Below are positions 20,072 to 29,504 of a stretch of 49,787 bases of DNA, one piece after another. The first letter of the stretch is position 1. Every line of letters starts with the position of its first letter. Source of the DNA: Pseudomonadota bacterium (GTDB lineage: Bacteria; Oederibacteriota; Muellerivitia; Muellerivitales; Muellerivitaceae); contig JAJPJW010000173.1 in the NCBI GenBank assembly GCA_021324075.1, positions 1 through 49,787 of the forward strand. Reading direction: 5' to 3'. The notes below the pieces were generated by a model. It did not search any database. It saw only the letters and a list, made by a program, of their open reading frames with translations, and had not been told where the DNA came from. A program made the position numbers and the translations under genes.

Positions 20072-21168
20072 GTCTATTTTCCAAAACTATCGTGGGATTG
20101 GACATAGGTTCTTCCAGTGTGAAAATTGTCCAATTAAAACCATCAGGCACTCAATGGCAATTGATGGCTATGGGCATGGCTGAAATTCCAAAAGAATCCT
20201 TAGAACTGAAAAATCAAGATGTGCAAAGAGCGGCCGTGATGGATGCGATCAAACGAGTTTTTAAGGAAAGTGGCATCAAAAGCAAAAAAGTCGCCACTTC
20301 TTTGTCGGGAGATTCTGTCATCATCCGTTATGTCAAGCTCCCGTTCATGACGGCCGAAGAATTAAAGGGAGCCATTTCAAAAGAGGCGGAACAATATATT
20401 CCGCTGAATATTGATCAGGTTGTTTTGGACTTTCAAATACTGGGCGAAGCCCAAGAGGATGGCCAGAAAAAGTTGGATGTTTTGCTGGTGGCGGCAAAGG
20501 TTGATGTTGTGGACCAACATCTTTTGATGCTTAAGTCGACGGGACTAACCCCGATGGTGATTGATGTAGATGCTTTTGCACTACAAAATGCTTATGAGAT
20601 CAACCGTCTTGAGCCTAGTGAAGAAACGGTGGCCTTGGTCAATATGGGGGCTTCTTTAACCACAATCAACATTTTAGAAGGCAACAACACACGTTTTACC
20701 CGGGATATTCCAGTGGCGGGCAATGATTTTACGAAAGAGATTCAAAAAGAATTCAACTTGAAATTTTCGGAAGCGGAAGAACTAAAGAAATCACATGGAA
20801 CCATTTCGATGGAAGAAGATGATTTTAGCTTATCGACAGTCTCGCAGAAAGATGACAGGGTTTTGAGGATGTCGGATGTGATGACTCCTGTTTTGAACAA
20901 ATTGCTGGGTGAGATTAGGCGTTCCTTCGATTACTACGAGACTCAAGCCCGAAAAAAGACCGTTGAACGAGTCATTCTTCTGGGAGGAAGCGCCAGGTTG
21001 AAGAATGTTAACCGCTTCCTTGCAAACAAGTTGGGTATACCCGTGGAACACTTCGGGGCCTTTAGGAACATTGAAGCCAATAAAAATATCGATGCGGAAC
21101 AGTTGGCCGAGAAAGAATATCACATGGGTGTTTGTCTGGGTCTCGCATTGCGCCAAATGGAATCATAA
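20068..21168 (+). CDS. pilM: Type IV pilus assembly protein PilM (actin-like ATPase)
   Basis: Cytoplasmic actin/FtsA-fold protein that binds the PilN N-terminus and couples the motor to the alignment complex. Begins MSLFSKTIVGLDIGSSSVKI with the phosphate-1 loop, and ends with the adenosine motif LLGGSARLKN followed by LGIPVEHFG. Start at 20068 overlaps the pilD stop; the frame is open upstream to 19927, but that part is the shadow of pilD. Length 366 residues. Followed by pilN after 2 bp. Confidence 0.96.
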   Translation: MSLFSKTIVGLDIGSSSVKIVQLKPSGTQWQLMAMGMAEIPKESLELKNQDVQRAAVMDAIKRVFKESGIKSKKVATSLSGDSVIIRYVKLPFMTAEELKGAISKEAEQYIPLNIDQVVLDFQILGEAQEDGQKKLDVLLVAAKVDVVDQHLLMLKSTGLTPMVIDVDAFALQNAYEINRLEPSEETVALVNMGASLTTINILEGNNTRFTRDIPVAGNDFTKEIQKEFNLKFSEAEELKKSHGTISMEEDDFSLSTVSQKDDRVLRMSDVMTPVLNKLLGEIRRSFDYYETQARKKTVERVILLGGSARLKNVNRFLANKLGIPVEHFGAFRNIEANKNIDAEQLAEKEYHMGVCLGLALRQMES

Positions 21169-21170
21169 AA

Positions 21171-21743
21171 ATGATTAAGATTAACCTCGTCCCCGTCAAA
21201 GAGAAAAAGAAACGCCAGGAGTTTTTTATCATCTTATGTTCCGTGTTTTTGCTGGCGCTGGTGATTTCCGGCATGCTTCTTATTTATGCGAAACGAAAAG
21301 CGGTAGTTAATGACATAAATAAGCAAATTGTCGAAGTTGACAAAGAAGCCGAAAGTTATAAAAAAGAAGAGGATGAGATCGACGCTTTCAATGCCCAAAA
21401 GGACAGCCTGGAAGCCATTAAAAAGGTGATGACGGGAATTTCAGAGATTCAACGAAAGGTATTGGCCGGCGTCGATCAATTGGGAATCAATCTGCCCGAG
21501 GGGGTTTGGTTAACCAGGATCGAAGAGGGCAAGGACAAGGATGCCAACCTATTTACAATCCAAGGTTATGCGGTTTCGGTTGAAAAGATGAAGGCTTATC
21601 TTTCCAATTTGCAACGGCCCGGCGGCTTGCTCAAAGAGGCGACGTTCGATGAAAAAAATGTGGCCGCGCCATTGGCAACGAATCCCAACGTTAAGGTTCA
21701 TCAATTTATAATTAGTTTTAGGGTTGCGGACCAAGGCACATGA
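21171..21743 (+). CDS. pilN: Type IV pilus assembly protein PilN
   Basis: Bitopic inner-membrane protein. The short cytoplasmic start MIKINLVP is the PilM-binding motif; then a basic stretch KEKKKRQ, a single membrane helix (about 18-38), a coiled coil rich in Lys/Glu (about 40-100), and a ferredoxin-like periplasmic domain. Start ATG at 21171 follows the pilM stop by 2 bp. It overlaps pilO by four bases. Length 190 residues is normal. Confidence 0.94.
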   Translation: MIKINLVPVKEKKKRQEFFIILCSVFLLALVISGMLLIYAKRKAVVNDINKQIVEVDKEAESYKKEEDEIDAFNAQKDSLEAIKKVMTGISEIQRKVLAGVDQLGINLPEGVWLTRIEEGKDKDANLFTIQGYAVSVEKMKAYLSNLQRPGGLLKEATFDEKNVAAPLATNPNVKVHQFIISFRVADQGT

Positions 21744-22291
21744 AACTTACACCATTACAACAATATATGATTTTGGGCGTTGTTGCTTTTTTGGGCATTG
21801 CCTTTCTTTACTATCAGTTCCTGTTGAAGCCCGTTAACGCACAAATAGAGAGCCTTCAGGCCACCCTCAAGCAAAAAAAAGACAAGCTGGAAGAAGCAAA
21901 GAAAAAAGTCGCCAACTACGTGGAGTTTAAAAAACAGGCAGACTCAATACAACGAGAGCTTGAGTGGTATCAAAATCGAATACCAAAAACGGTAGAGAGA
22001 ACTAAATTATTGGAGGCCGTAAGTCTGGCGCAAGGTCGTTCCGGGGTCATCCTGACAAGCTTTATATTTCCCCAAACGCCCCAAGTATCAAAGGATTATT
22101 CCGAGTTACCGGCTTCGGTCCGATTCAATTCCGATTTTACCGGCCTGATTAATTTTTTATATCAAACCAACGAGTCGAATTTAGTCATGACAGTCCGCGA
22201 TCTGGTTGTAACCCCTATTACGGTAGCCGACCATCCCAATTTTTCGATACAAACCCAGTTGACCATTAGTGGGATACAGGCAAAACAATGA
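21740..22291 (+). CDS. pilO: Type IV pilus assembly protein PilO
   Basis: Partner of PilN. One membrane helix near 10-28 (MILGVVAFLGIAFLYYQFLL), a coiled coil at about 35-80 with many Lys/Glu/Gln, and a periplasmic ferredoxin-like domain with the typical NFLYQTNESNLVMTVRDL segment. It overlaps both neighbours by four bases (pilN upstream, pilP downstream), so translation is probably coupled. Confidence 0.94.
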   Translation: MKLTPLQQYMILGVVAFLGIAFLYYQFLLKPVNAQIESLQATLKQKKDKLEEAKKKVANYVEFKKQADSIQRELEWYQNRIPKTVERTKLLEAVSLAQGRSGVILTSFIFPQTPQVSKDYSELPASVRFNSDFTGLINFLYQTNESNLVMTVRDLVVTPITVADHPNFSIQTQLTISGIQAKQ

Positions 22292-22698
22292 AAAGTTTAT
22301 TCATCCTAATCGCTGTGACGAGCGGCCTGTTCCTAACGGCATTGCGAACGCAGGCTCAACAACAGGATGTTCCTGAGCCTGTTTTCTTAAATTTTTCGAT
22401 TCAACCACCTTATATTCCGACATATCATGGGAGGGATCCATTTAAACCATTGGACTGGATTTTAAACGAACCAAAAATTTCAATCGCTGAGCTCGAATAC
22501 CATGGAATAGTGGAGTTTGGGGGAACGTCAATGGCGTTGTTTGGCTGGCGAACAGATCAATCAAAAAGATACACCTTAAAGCAAAGAAAGTTGTACAGCG
22601 ATGCTGATATTGCGATAGATGGAGTGGTTGGTGATATCACGGATTCGCAAGTCATTTTGATCCAAGGGGATCAAAAAATAGTTTACCCACGGCAATAA
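22288..22698 (+). CDS. pilP: PilP-like periplasmic protein of the type IV pilus
   Basis: Position between pilO and pilQ and the GRDPFKPLDW motif (about 48-57) identify it as PilP-like; PilP links PilNO to the secretin. Signal peptide at 1-23 ending RTQAQ. Unlike classical PilP it has no lipobox Cys, so it is not expected to be a lipoprotein. The C-terminal beta domain (about 65-136) has GIVEFGG and a GVVGDITDSQVILIQGDQKI stretch as in the PilP HR domain. At 136 residues it is shorter than the proteobacterial protein. Confidence 0.85.
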   Translation: MKSLFILIAVTSGLFLTALRTQAQQQDVPEPVFLNFSIQPPYIPTYHGRDPFKPLDWILNEPKISIAELEYHGIVEFGGTSMALFGWRTDQSKRYTLKQRKLYSDADIAIDGVVGDITDSQVILIQGDQKIVYPRQ

Positions 22699-22711
22699 AG
22701 GAGAATCATTG

Positions 22712-25096
22712 ATGCGCAGTTTCTCTTCTTTTTTAAGGATTTGCGTCGGTTTATTAACTGCGTTTATTTTCCTCGAATTTGCTTGGGCTGATGACATCGA
22801 AATTGATTTGAAAGGTTCGCAACCCGCAACCACAAAATCATCACAGGCATCATCGAGCCCTGTTTCCAGTATCTCCTCGCCGCAATCAAATGCGATTAAA
22901 GCAAGCGGCACCGATAATTCGGGAACCGCTGGAACGGAAAAGGAAACCACGCCTTCTTCCGGCGATCGTCCGAAAGTTGAAAAGGTCGAGTTGGCATCAG
23001 AAGCGGACGGGACAAGGGTTTCTATTGAAGGGACAAGCCTTTCCGACCCATCTGTCGAAAAACTTTCAGCAAAAAAAATATTGGTGAAATTCGCCGGAAC
23101 AGCTTTGGGAATTCCCCCGAAACTGAACGAAAAAAATGATATGGTAAAGGCGATCCGGTCCTCAATGCATTCCAAGACCGCTTGGATTGTTTTTGACGTT
23201 TCTGGTGTTAAGAAGTGGAGAATGGAAAAAACCGATTCGGGTTACGCTTTACTTTTGAATGTTCCTGAAAATTCCGATGTTACTACCGAAAAAACAAACG
23301 ACGCTCAATCTCCCGCCGCCACCGATGGAAACTCCGAGAAAGGATTTTATTCAAGATTGATTGATGCTTCAGTAAAACCGATGGAAAATGGGATAAAGCT
23401 CGTTTTAACTTCTGATGGTCCTTCCAAATATATGATTCGAAGGCTTTCGCAACCGGAAAAAATCATTATTCATTTTTACAACACAAAATTAGAAATTCCC
23501 GAAAAACTGAAAAAATTTAAAAGCGGGGATCCTGTCCTGCAAAAAGGGGGAGTTCTTTCCCTGGAGTTTAGGCAAATAGGCCCTTCCTTTTCCCCGATTT
23601 CGGAAGCCATGCTGACTGTTTTGCCCGGAACCATTCATCAGGTTGACAGGGATTTAAACCAAGTTGTCATTACCTTAACAGCTCCCTCCGTCGCAAAAAA
23701 GCCGGTAGAAAAACGAGGCAATTTAAATCAGCTCATTTCCATGGATTTACAAAATGCCGATTTAAATGCGGTTATCAGAATGCTCGCAGGCGAAGGCGGT
23801 TTTGATTTGGACATGGTCTCGGGCCCGGTTTCTGGTGTTGTGAACGAAAAATACAAAGATGTTCCGCTGAAAACGGCCTTGGCAGATTTATTGACACCAG
23901 GAAGCTATGGTTATGATGTGCAAGGCAACACCCTTCGCGTGGGAACACAGGCTCTTTTAACGTCCTCCAAATCAACCCAACCCCATGTGACTGAATTGAT
24001 TGCCCCCGCGGGTGGGATGACACCCCAGCAATTTGATGCATTGGTTCGCCCGCTTCTTGCACCCAGTAACGCAGTTTCATTCGAAGCAGATACGATTCGG
24101 AACATGGTCGTTCTGAACGGTACTTCGTCCGATATTGAAGATTACAGAAGGGCCATTCGAGATTTGAAATTGGATGAAAGCACAGAAAGTAACCGCATCA
24201 CACGGGTAGTTAAATTAAATTATGCCGACCCAACCCAATTGAGCGTCATTTTGACAGCTTACTTGACCCCTGTTGGAAAAATCCAAGTTTCTGGATACCG
24301 CTTGGTGATTTGGGAGACGGCGCAGAATATGGGGACTTTATTGGAGTTAATTAATGAATTGGACCGCAAACCACCCCAGGTCTTAATCGAATCCAATATT
24401 GTTGAAGTTGATAACGAAGCCGATTTGAACTTGGGTGTTCAATGGAATCTTAGTAAAAGCACCGGAGATCCAACAATGGCAGCAACATTGATTGCCCCCC
24501 CGTCCAGTAACGTTCAATCTGCAAACGGTCCCGGATTGATACAGTTTGGAACTGTGAAAGCTGGCATCAATATTAATGCGACTTTGGAAGCCTTGGAAAG
24601 TCACAAAAAAGGAAAAATCATTTCGAGGCCAAGAATAGCTACTACTAATGGCGTGGCGGGCGAAATTAACGAAATTGAAAATGTTATCATTACAACCACT
24701 TCAACCATTCTTGTTCCAAACGCGGGCACTTCGATAACAACTACGTTCACTCAGCTGCCACTTCCAATCGATTTAAAAGTAACACCAAGAATTACAGATG
24801 AGGGAACCATCACAAATGATATTGCCGTATCCATAACGTCTCAGACAGGTCCTGCGCAGGGTATAGGCGCACCACCCCCAACCAGCGTGCAAACCGCCAC
24901 AACCCGGATTAACACGAAGAACGGAGAAACTATCGTAATCGGTGGATTGGTAAGGGAAAATGTCCAAGAAATTACAAATGGAGTTCCGATCCTTTCGAGC
25001 ATTCCTATTATTGGCGCTCTTTTTGAAGAAAAGGACCGGCAAAACCGCAAGGAAGAATTAGTTATTTTCATAACTCCGACATTGCTAGAAGATTAA
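22712..25096 (+). CDS. pilQ: Type IV pilus secretin PilQ
   Basis: Outer-membrane channel for the pilus. Domain order: signal peptide (about 1-27); a Ser/Thr-rich linker; two AMIN-like domains (about 90-190 and 220-340); STN domain (about 350-425); Secretin_N (about 495-560); then the secretin core with VLIESNIVEVDNEADLNLGVQWN and C-terminal NGETIVIGGLVRENVQE...PILSSIPIIGALFEEKDR. ATG at 22712 with AAAGGAG at 22697-22703 is a better start than TTG at 22709. Last pil gene before a terminator. Confidence 0.97.
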   Translation: MRSFSSFLRICVGLLTAFIFLEFAWADDIEIDLKGSQPATTKSSQASSSPVSSISSPQSNAIKASGTDNSGTAGTEKETTPSSGDRPKVEKVELASEADGTRVSIEGTSLSDPSVEKLSAKKILVKFAGTALGIPPKLNEKNDMVKAIRSSMHSKTAWIVFDVSGVKKWRMEKTDSGYALLLNVPENSDVTTEKTNDAQSPAATDGNSEKGFYSRLIDASVKPMENGIKLVLTSDGPSKYMIRRLSQPEKIIIHFYNTKLEIPEKLKKFKSGDPVLQKGGVLSLEFRQIGPSFSPISEAMLTVLPGTIHQVDRDLNQVVITLTAPSVAKKPVEKRGNLNQLISMDLQNADLNAVIRMLAGEGGFDLDMVSGPVSGVVNEKYKDVPLKTALADLLTPGSYGYDVQGNTLRVGTQALLTSSKSTQPHVTELIAPAGGMTPQQFDALVRPLLAPSNAVSFEADTIRNMVVLNGTSSDIEDYRRAIRDLKLDESTESNRITRVVKLNYADPTQLSVILTAYLTPVGKIQVSGYRLVIWETAQNMGTLLELINELDRKPPQVLIESNIVEVDNEADLNLGVQWNLSKSTGDPTMAATLIAPPSSNVQSANGPGLIQFGTVKAGININATLEALESHKKGKIISRPRIATTNGVAGEINEIENVIITTTSTILVPNAGTSITTTFTQLPLPIDLKVTPRITDEGTITNDIAVSITSQTGPAQGIGAPPPTSVQTATTRINTKNGETIVIGGLVRENVQEITNGVPILSSIPIIGALFEEKDRQNRKEELVIFITPTLLED

Positions 25097-25118
25097 CTAG
25101 AACAACATTCCAAGAAAT

Positions 25119-25152
25119 AAAATAAGCGCCCCACAAAGGCGCTTATTTTTTT
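25119..25152 (+). terminator. Intrinsic terminator after pilQ
   Basis: AAATAAGCGCC (25120-25130) pairs with GGCGCTTATTT (25138-25148), and the T-run continues to 25152. It closes the pilD-pilQ transcript 23 bp after the pilQ stop. Confidence 0.9.
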
Positions 25153-25205
25153 AACCAAACGACGGGCTTACTAATTTCCATTTTAAATTCTGATTGGAGC
25201 GAGAA

Positions 25206-26369
25206 GTGACTATACGCTTATTAACCGCCGGAGAATCGCATGGAAAGGGACTCGTTGTTGTTTTAGAGGGATTTCCGGCTCAATTGAGGATAACCTCCGA
25301 AGATATTAATGTTGAGCTAGCAAGGCGCCAAAAGGGTTACGGCCGAGGCGGCCGGATGCTAATCGAAAAAGATCAAGTTGAAATTTTGTCAGGCGTGAGA
25401 CGGGGAGTGACCATAGGTTCGCCAATCACGCTTTTTGTAAAGAACAAGGATTATGAGAATTGGGAGAAAATCATGACTCCCGATCCCACCAAAGAAAGTA
25501 TTGGGAACCCGTTGCAAAGACCCCGTCCCGGACATGCGGATTTATCCGGCGGTCTCAAATACAACCAAAGGGACTTGAGGAACATTTTGGAAAGGGCAAG
25601 CGCCCGCGAAACAACCATGAGGGTTGCGGCTGGTGCAGTGGCAAAAAAACTTCTCAACCATTTTGGAATTTTGATCCAAAGTTACGTTTGCGAACTTGGG
25701 CCGATTTTGGCCAAATCTCCTTTGCTTTTTGCGACCAATTTGAATAAACGTGCAGACCTTTCCCCGGTGCGCATGTTGAACAAAGACTCCGAAAAAAGGG
25801 CAATGAAACAAATTGATTTGGCGAAGGCCAAGGGAGACACGCTGGGCGGGGTTTTCGAAGTCGTCATGACCGGTGTTCCGCCCGGCCTTGGTAGTCATGT
25901 GCAATGGGACAGAAAATTGGACGGAAAACTGGCTCAGGCTTTATTGAGCCTCCAGGCCGTAAAAGGCGTTGAAATTGGTGAAGGATTCAAAAATGCGAGA
26001 AAATTTGGTTCGCAAGTACATGATGAGATTTTTTATGAAAAGAGAAAGGGATATTTTCATCGCACCAATCGGGCTGGTGGAATCGAAGGGGGAATGAGCA
26101 ACGGAGAACCCATCATTGTACGGGTCGCTAAAAAACCCATTTCCACACTTCGGAAACCGCTTCGGTCCGTGGATATTAAAACAAAAGAACCTATAAAAGC
26201 CGCATACGAACGATCTGACACATGTGCCCTACCGGCAGCATCGGTCATCGGCGAAGCTATTTGTGCCTGGGTTTTAGCGGATGCATTCTTGGAGAAAATG
26301 GGCGGTGACTTTATGGATGAAATCACCAACAGGTTTAAATCCTACTTGAGCCATATTAAGAAATTCTAA
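25206..26369 (+). CDS. aroC: Chorismate synthase
   Basis: FMNH2-dependent last step of the shikimate pathway (EPSP to chorismate). N-terminal IRLLTAGESHGKGL, RRQKGYGRGGRM, RPRPGHADLSGGLKYNQRD, ARETTMRVAAGA, and later NRAGGIEGGMSNGEPI are all family signatures. The start is probably GTG at 25206 with GGAG at 25196-25199; a TTG at 25194 would give four more residues. Followed by aroK after 7 bp. Length about 387 residues is standard. Confidence 0.97.
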   Translation: MTIRLLTAGESHGKGLVVVLEGFPAQLRITSEDINVELARRQKGYGRGGRMLIEKDQVEILSGVRRGVTIGSPITLFVKNKDYENWEKIMTPDPTKESIGNPLQRPRPGHADLSGGLKYNQRDLRNILERASARETTMRVAAGAVAKKLLNHFGILIQSYVCELGPILAKSPLLFATNLNKRADLSPVRMLNKDSEKRAMKQIDLAKAKGDTLGGVFEVVMTGVPPGLGSHVQWDRKLDGKLAQALLSLQAVKGVEIGEGFKNARKFGSQVHDEIFYEKRKGYFHRTNRAGGIEGGMSNGEPIIVRVAKKPISTLRKPLRSVDIKTKEPIKAAYERSDTCALPAASVIGEAICAWVLADAFLEKMGGDFMDEITNRFKSYLSHIKKF

Positions 26370-26376
26370 AACAGCC

Positions 26377-26916
26377 ATGTCCCTTCCACCCAATATCATT
26401 CTTGTGGGGTTTATGGGTTCGGGGAAAACCGTCACTGGGAAAATCGTTTCGGAAATTTTGAATCTTCAGTTTTGGGATATGGACGAGTGGATCGAAAAGA
26501 TCACCGATGAGAAAATCCCGGATCTTTTTGAAACGAAGGGAGAGGCTTTTTTTCGTCGGAAGGAAGAAGAAGCCATCCTGTGGTTAAGCGATAAAAGAAA
26601 TTATGTTGTTTCCACCGGCGGTGGTGCCTGGATCCAAGAAAAAAACAGAAAAGTTCTCTTGGAATCAGGGTGGTGCGTCTGGCTAAGGGTTTCAGTGGAT
26701 GATGTCTGGAAAAGGGTTGGAAACCGCTTGAAACAACGTCCCATTTTGTCCAATTCCAAAAACCCGATACAAACCGTGGAATCACTTTTAGAGGAAAGAA
26801 GTCCCTATTACTCCTTGGCCCACACCTCCCTTGATACCTCCGGAAAAAATCCCCAACAAGTCGCCTTTGAAGTGGTAAGGATTTTTAAAGAAATAAAGCC
26901 TTTTGGAATAACTTGA
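26377..26916 (+). CDS. aroK: Shikimate kinase
   Basis: Phosphorylates shikimate at O3. Walker A GFMGSGKT at 11-18, the substrate Asp in WDMDEWI, FRRKEEEA, and the STGGGAW loop (about 79-85). Lid Arg around RLKQRPIL. Length 179 is normal. The linkage pilQ-aroK-aroB is conserved in many proteobacteria; here aroC sits between pilQ and aroK. Confidence 0.95.
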   Translation: MSLPPNIILVGFMGSGKTVTGKIVSEILNLQFWDMDEWIEKITDEKIPDLFETKGEAFFRRKEEEAILWLSDKRNYVVSTGGGAWIQEKNRKVLLESGWCVWLRVSVDDVWKRVGNRLKQRPILSNSKNPIQTVESLLEERSPYYSLAHTSLDTSGKNPQQVAFEVVRIFKEIKPFGIT

Positions 26917-27033
26917 TAGAATCATTGGGTGGAAATTGTCCATTCGTCACTAAGATTGTTCGTTTGAAAAAAAATTGGACTTTGCAAAAGGTTACTTGGC
27001 CCATGCCAAAGTAAAGCGTTCGAGGGAAACAGA

Positions 27034-28140
27034 GTGATGTCTGAAATTAAAGTTGAACTAGGTAAAAAAAGTTATTCCATTTTTATCCAAAATGGTCTTT
27101 TAAATGGGTGCGGCCAAGTTTTGAACAATGTCATTGCCACAAAAAGAATTTGCGTTTTAACCACTGTCAAGATCCACAAAATCTGCGGTAAAAAACTGGC
27201 CGAAAGTTTCCGAAAAATGCGGGCCCGTCCCGGCTTTATTTTCATCCAGGATGGTGAAAAGAACAAAGACGGAGAAACTTTATTTTATGTGCTGAAAAAA
27301 ATGGCTTTGTTTGGAATGCAACGTGACAGTTGCTTAATAGCACTGGGTGGCGGAGTCGTCGGGGACATAGGTGGATTAGCAGCTTCTCTCTACATGCGTG
27401 GAATTGATTTCGTCCAGTGCCCCACTACGCTTTTGGCACAAGTTGATGCAAGTGTCGGCGGAAAGACCGCGATCGATTTTAACGGCATTAAAAATTTGAT
27501 TGGGACCTTCCACCAACCCAAATGCGTCTTGATCGACCCCACTGTTCTCAAAAGTTTAAGCGACCGCCAATTCAAAACCGGCTTAGCCGAGGTCATCAAA
27601 TATGGCGTCATCCAGGATGAATCTCTTTTTAGGAACTTTGAGAACAATGCAGGTTCAATTTTGGGACGTGAATACTCTACATTATTCAGATTGATCTCGA
27701 GGTCTTGTGAGATTAAAGCCGGGATTGTTTCCGAAGATGAGAAAGAGAGCGGGAAAAGAGCATGGTTAAATTATGGACATACTTTGGGGCATGCTTTGGA
27801 GGCTTACTACGGTTATGAAACTTTGACCCATGGGGAAGCGATTGCTTATGGAATGTGGTTTGCTTCCTTACTTTCGGTGAAGCTGGGGTTGTCCACGCGG
27901 AGTGTTTTAGAGAGGCAAAAAAATGTATTCGAAAAAGTGGGTTTGCTTCAAGGGTTGCCCCGTTTTCGCCCCCAAGCCGTTTATGAAAAAATGTTTTTGG
28001 ATAAGAAGGCCCGAAACGGGCAAATCCAATTTGTATTGACAAGAAAAATAGGTCTTGTTACCATTCAAAAAAATGTGCCTCGTCCCGCTATTTTTTCAGC
28101 CTTGACCCAACTCCAAGCTGAAGCAAATAAGAGAAGTTAA
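27034..28140 (+). CDS. aroB: 3-Dehydroquinate synthase
   Basis: Second step of the shikimate pathway (DAHP to 3-dehydroquinate), NAD+ and metal dependent. The GGGVVGDIGGLAASLYMRG stretch, QCPTTLLAQVDASVGGKTAI and NLIGTFHQP are diagnostic, and LNYGHTLGHALEAYYGY provides metal-binding His residues. GTG at 27034 is followed at once by ATG at 27037; either may start, with GAGGGA upstream. The 117-bp gap after aroK holds a weak TTGGC/GCCAA dyad (26997-27010) and no clear promoter. Confidence 0.96.
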   Translation: MMSEIKVELGKKSYSIFIQNGLLNGCGQVLNNVIATKRICVLTTVKIHKICGKKLAESFRKMRARPGFIFIQDGEKNKDGETLFYVLKKMALFGMQRDSCLIALGGGVVGDIGGLAASLYMRGIDFVQCPTTLLAQVDASVGGKTAIDFNGIKNLIGTFHQPKCVLIDPTVLKSLSDRQFKTGLAEVIKYGVIQDESLFRNFENNAGSILGREYSTLFRLISRSCEIKAGIVSEDEKESGKRAWLNYGHTLGHALEAYYGYETLTHGEAIAYGMWFASLLSVKLGLSTRSVLERQKNVFEKVGLLQGLPRFRPQAVYEKMFLDKKARNGQIQFVLTRKIGLVTIQKNVPRPAIFSALTQLQAEANKRS

Positions 28141-28144
28141 GCCC

Positions 28145-29437
28145 ATGGCGAAGGATTCCGTTACGTCCGAAATCACCGAACTCAAAAAAAAGCTTGAAGA
28201 AAATCCGGATTCGCTGGTCTTTGCACCCCTTGCTGAAGCTTACCGCAAGCAAGGAAATCTGGAAGAAGCTTTTAAGATTTGCAAAAAGGGCCTCGAGAAA
28301 CATCCTAATAATGCCAGCGCCCGTGTCGTTCTTGGCCGTGTTTACCAGGGTCAGGGAAAGGTTCAGGACGCAGCAAGTGAATTGAAAAAGGTTTTGGAGC
28401 TCGACCCTGAAAATTTAATGGCCCATTCACTTCTTGGATCCATTTATATGGAGAAAGGTGACCACCAAGCGGCCATCGAAGAGTATCAAAAAATCCTGAC
28501 GCTAAACCCTGACGATGAAGAAACGCAAACGTCTTTAAAGCAAGCCATTGAAAAGGCCGCAGGGGAATCCAAACCAAGTACAAGCTTTAAAAGCGAGCCT
28601 TCCGCGGATGAAAAAAGGACGACCTCAAAGGATAGTACGGCAACCCTGACGGTTGCGGAACTTTATCTAAAGCAGGGACATTATGATAAAGCCATAGAAG
28701 TATTCCGGGAGTTGCTTGCCAATGACCCGCAAAACTTAATGTTGCGCCAGAAATTAACCGAAGTTACCGAAAGACAACAAAAGGAATCAAGCGCGGAGTC
28801 CGCTTCTTCCAAACTTAAAAAAAGCGAGTTTATTAAACCCCCGGACCAAAAAGAAGATGTCCTTGAAGAAGTCCACATCGATGCAAAAAGCCAAAGTAAG
28901 CCTAAAAAGGAAGATGATTCCAAATTTACGAATGACGACATCCTTCAAGTCATGCGCCGGGGCGGGAAAGACGACTTGGTAGTTGATGATAAGAAACACC
29001 GTCCTGTTCCAGCCGTTGTAACCCCCCCGTCCGAAGCCAAGACCACTCCGCCTGTTAAGAAGGATGAGCCGACTTTACAAGCTTCACAAATAGACGGTCT
29101 GAAAGGCATCCTAGCGGATTTGAGTTCTGTGGAAGGTATAATGAGGTGCTTCGTTACTGGAAACGATGGAATAACCATTGTTTCCATGGGTGAAACCAGT
29201 AATAATGCTGTCTTAGGCAAGCAAGCAGCAGCCATCTTTGATAGCACCAACCGATCCGTAGCCCAATTGAATCAAGGTAAAATGCAGCAAGTTTTGGTGA
29301 CAGCTGAGTCTGGCCATATTTTGCTAGTCTCATTTGCTGCCTATGTTTTAGTCGTCTTGGCCAACAGCAAAATTAATTTGGGCCTTTTAAGGTTGGCTTT
29401 AGAATCGGCAACTAAGAAATTGGATAAAATTTTATAG
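28145..29437 (+). CDS. TPR-repeat protein with C-terminal Roadblock/LC7 domain
   Basis: Residues 1-140 contain about four tetratricopeptide repeats (ending near LTLNPDDEETQTSL), and another TPR pair lies at about 160-205 (AELYLKQGHYDKAIEVFRELLANDP). A charged, Lys/Glu/Ser-rich linker (about 210-305) joins a final domain of about 120 residues (GLKGILADLSSVEGIMRCFV, then DGITIVSMGE and a VLVTAESGHILLVSF strand) that fits the Roadblock/LC7 fold, which is used by MglB-type regulators of small GTPases. It follows aroB by 4 bp, and the next gene is a second Roadblock protein. No GTPase is in the window. Cytoplasmic scaffold or regulator is inference. Confidence 0.8.
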   Translation: MAKDSVTSEITELKKKLEENPDSLVFAPLAEAYRKQGNLEEAFKICKKGLEKHPNNASARVVLGRVYQGQGKVQDAASELKKVLELDPENLMAHSLLGSIYMEKGDHQAAIEEYQKILTLNPDDEETQTSLKQAIEKAAGESKPSTSFKSEPSADEKRTTSKDSTATLTVAELYLKQGHYDKAIEVFRELLANDPQNLMLRQKLTEVTERQQKESSAESASSKLKKSEFIKPPDQKEDVLEEVHIDAKSQSKPKKEDDSKFTNDDILQVMRRGGKDDLVVDDKKHRPVPAVVTPPSEAKTTPPVKKDEPTLQASQIDGLKGILADLSSVEGIMRCFVTGNDGITIVSMGETSNNAVLGKQAAAIFDSTNRSVAQLNQGKMQQVLVTAESGHILLVSFAAYVLVVLANSKINLGLLRLALESATKKLDKIL

Positions 29438-29504
29438 TTTTAGACCGAAAAAAAATCTATATTGTCCTGCCTCAAGGTTTTTCAACCCCAATTGGATTTG
29501 ACCG

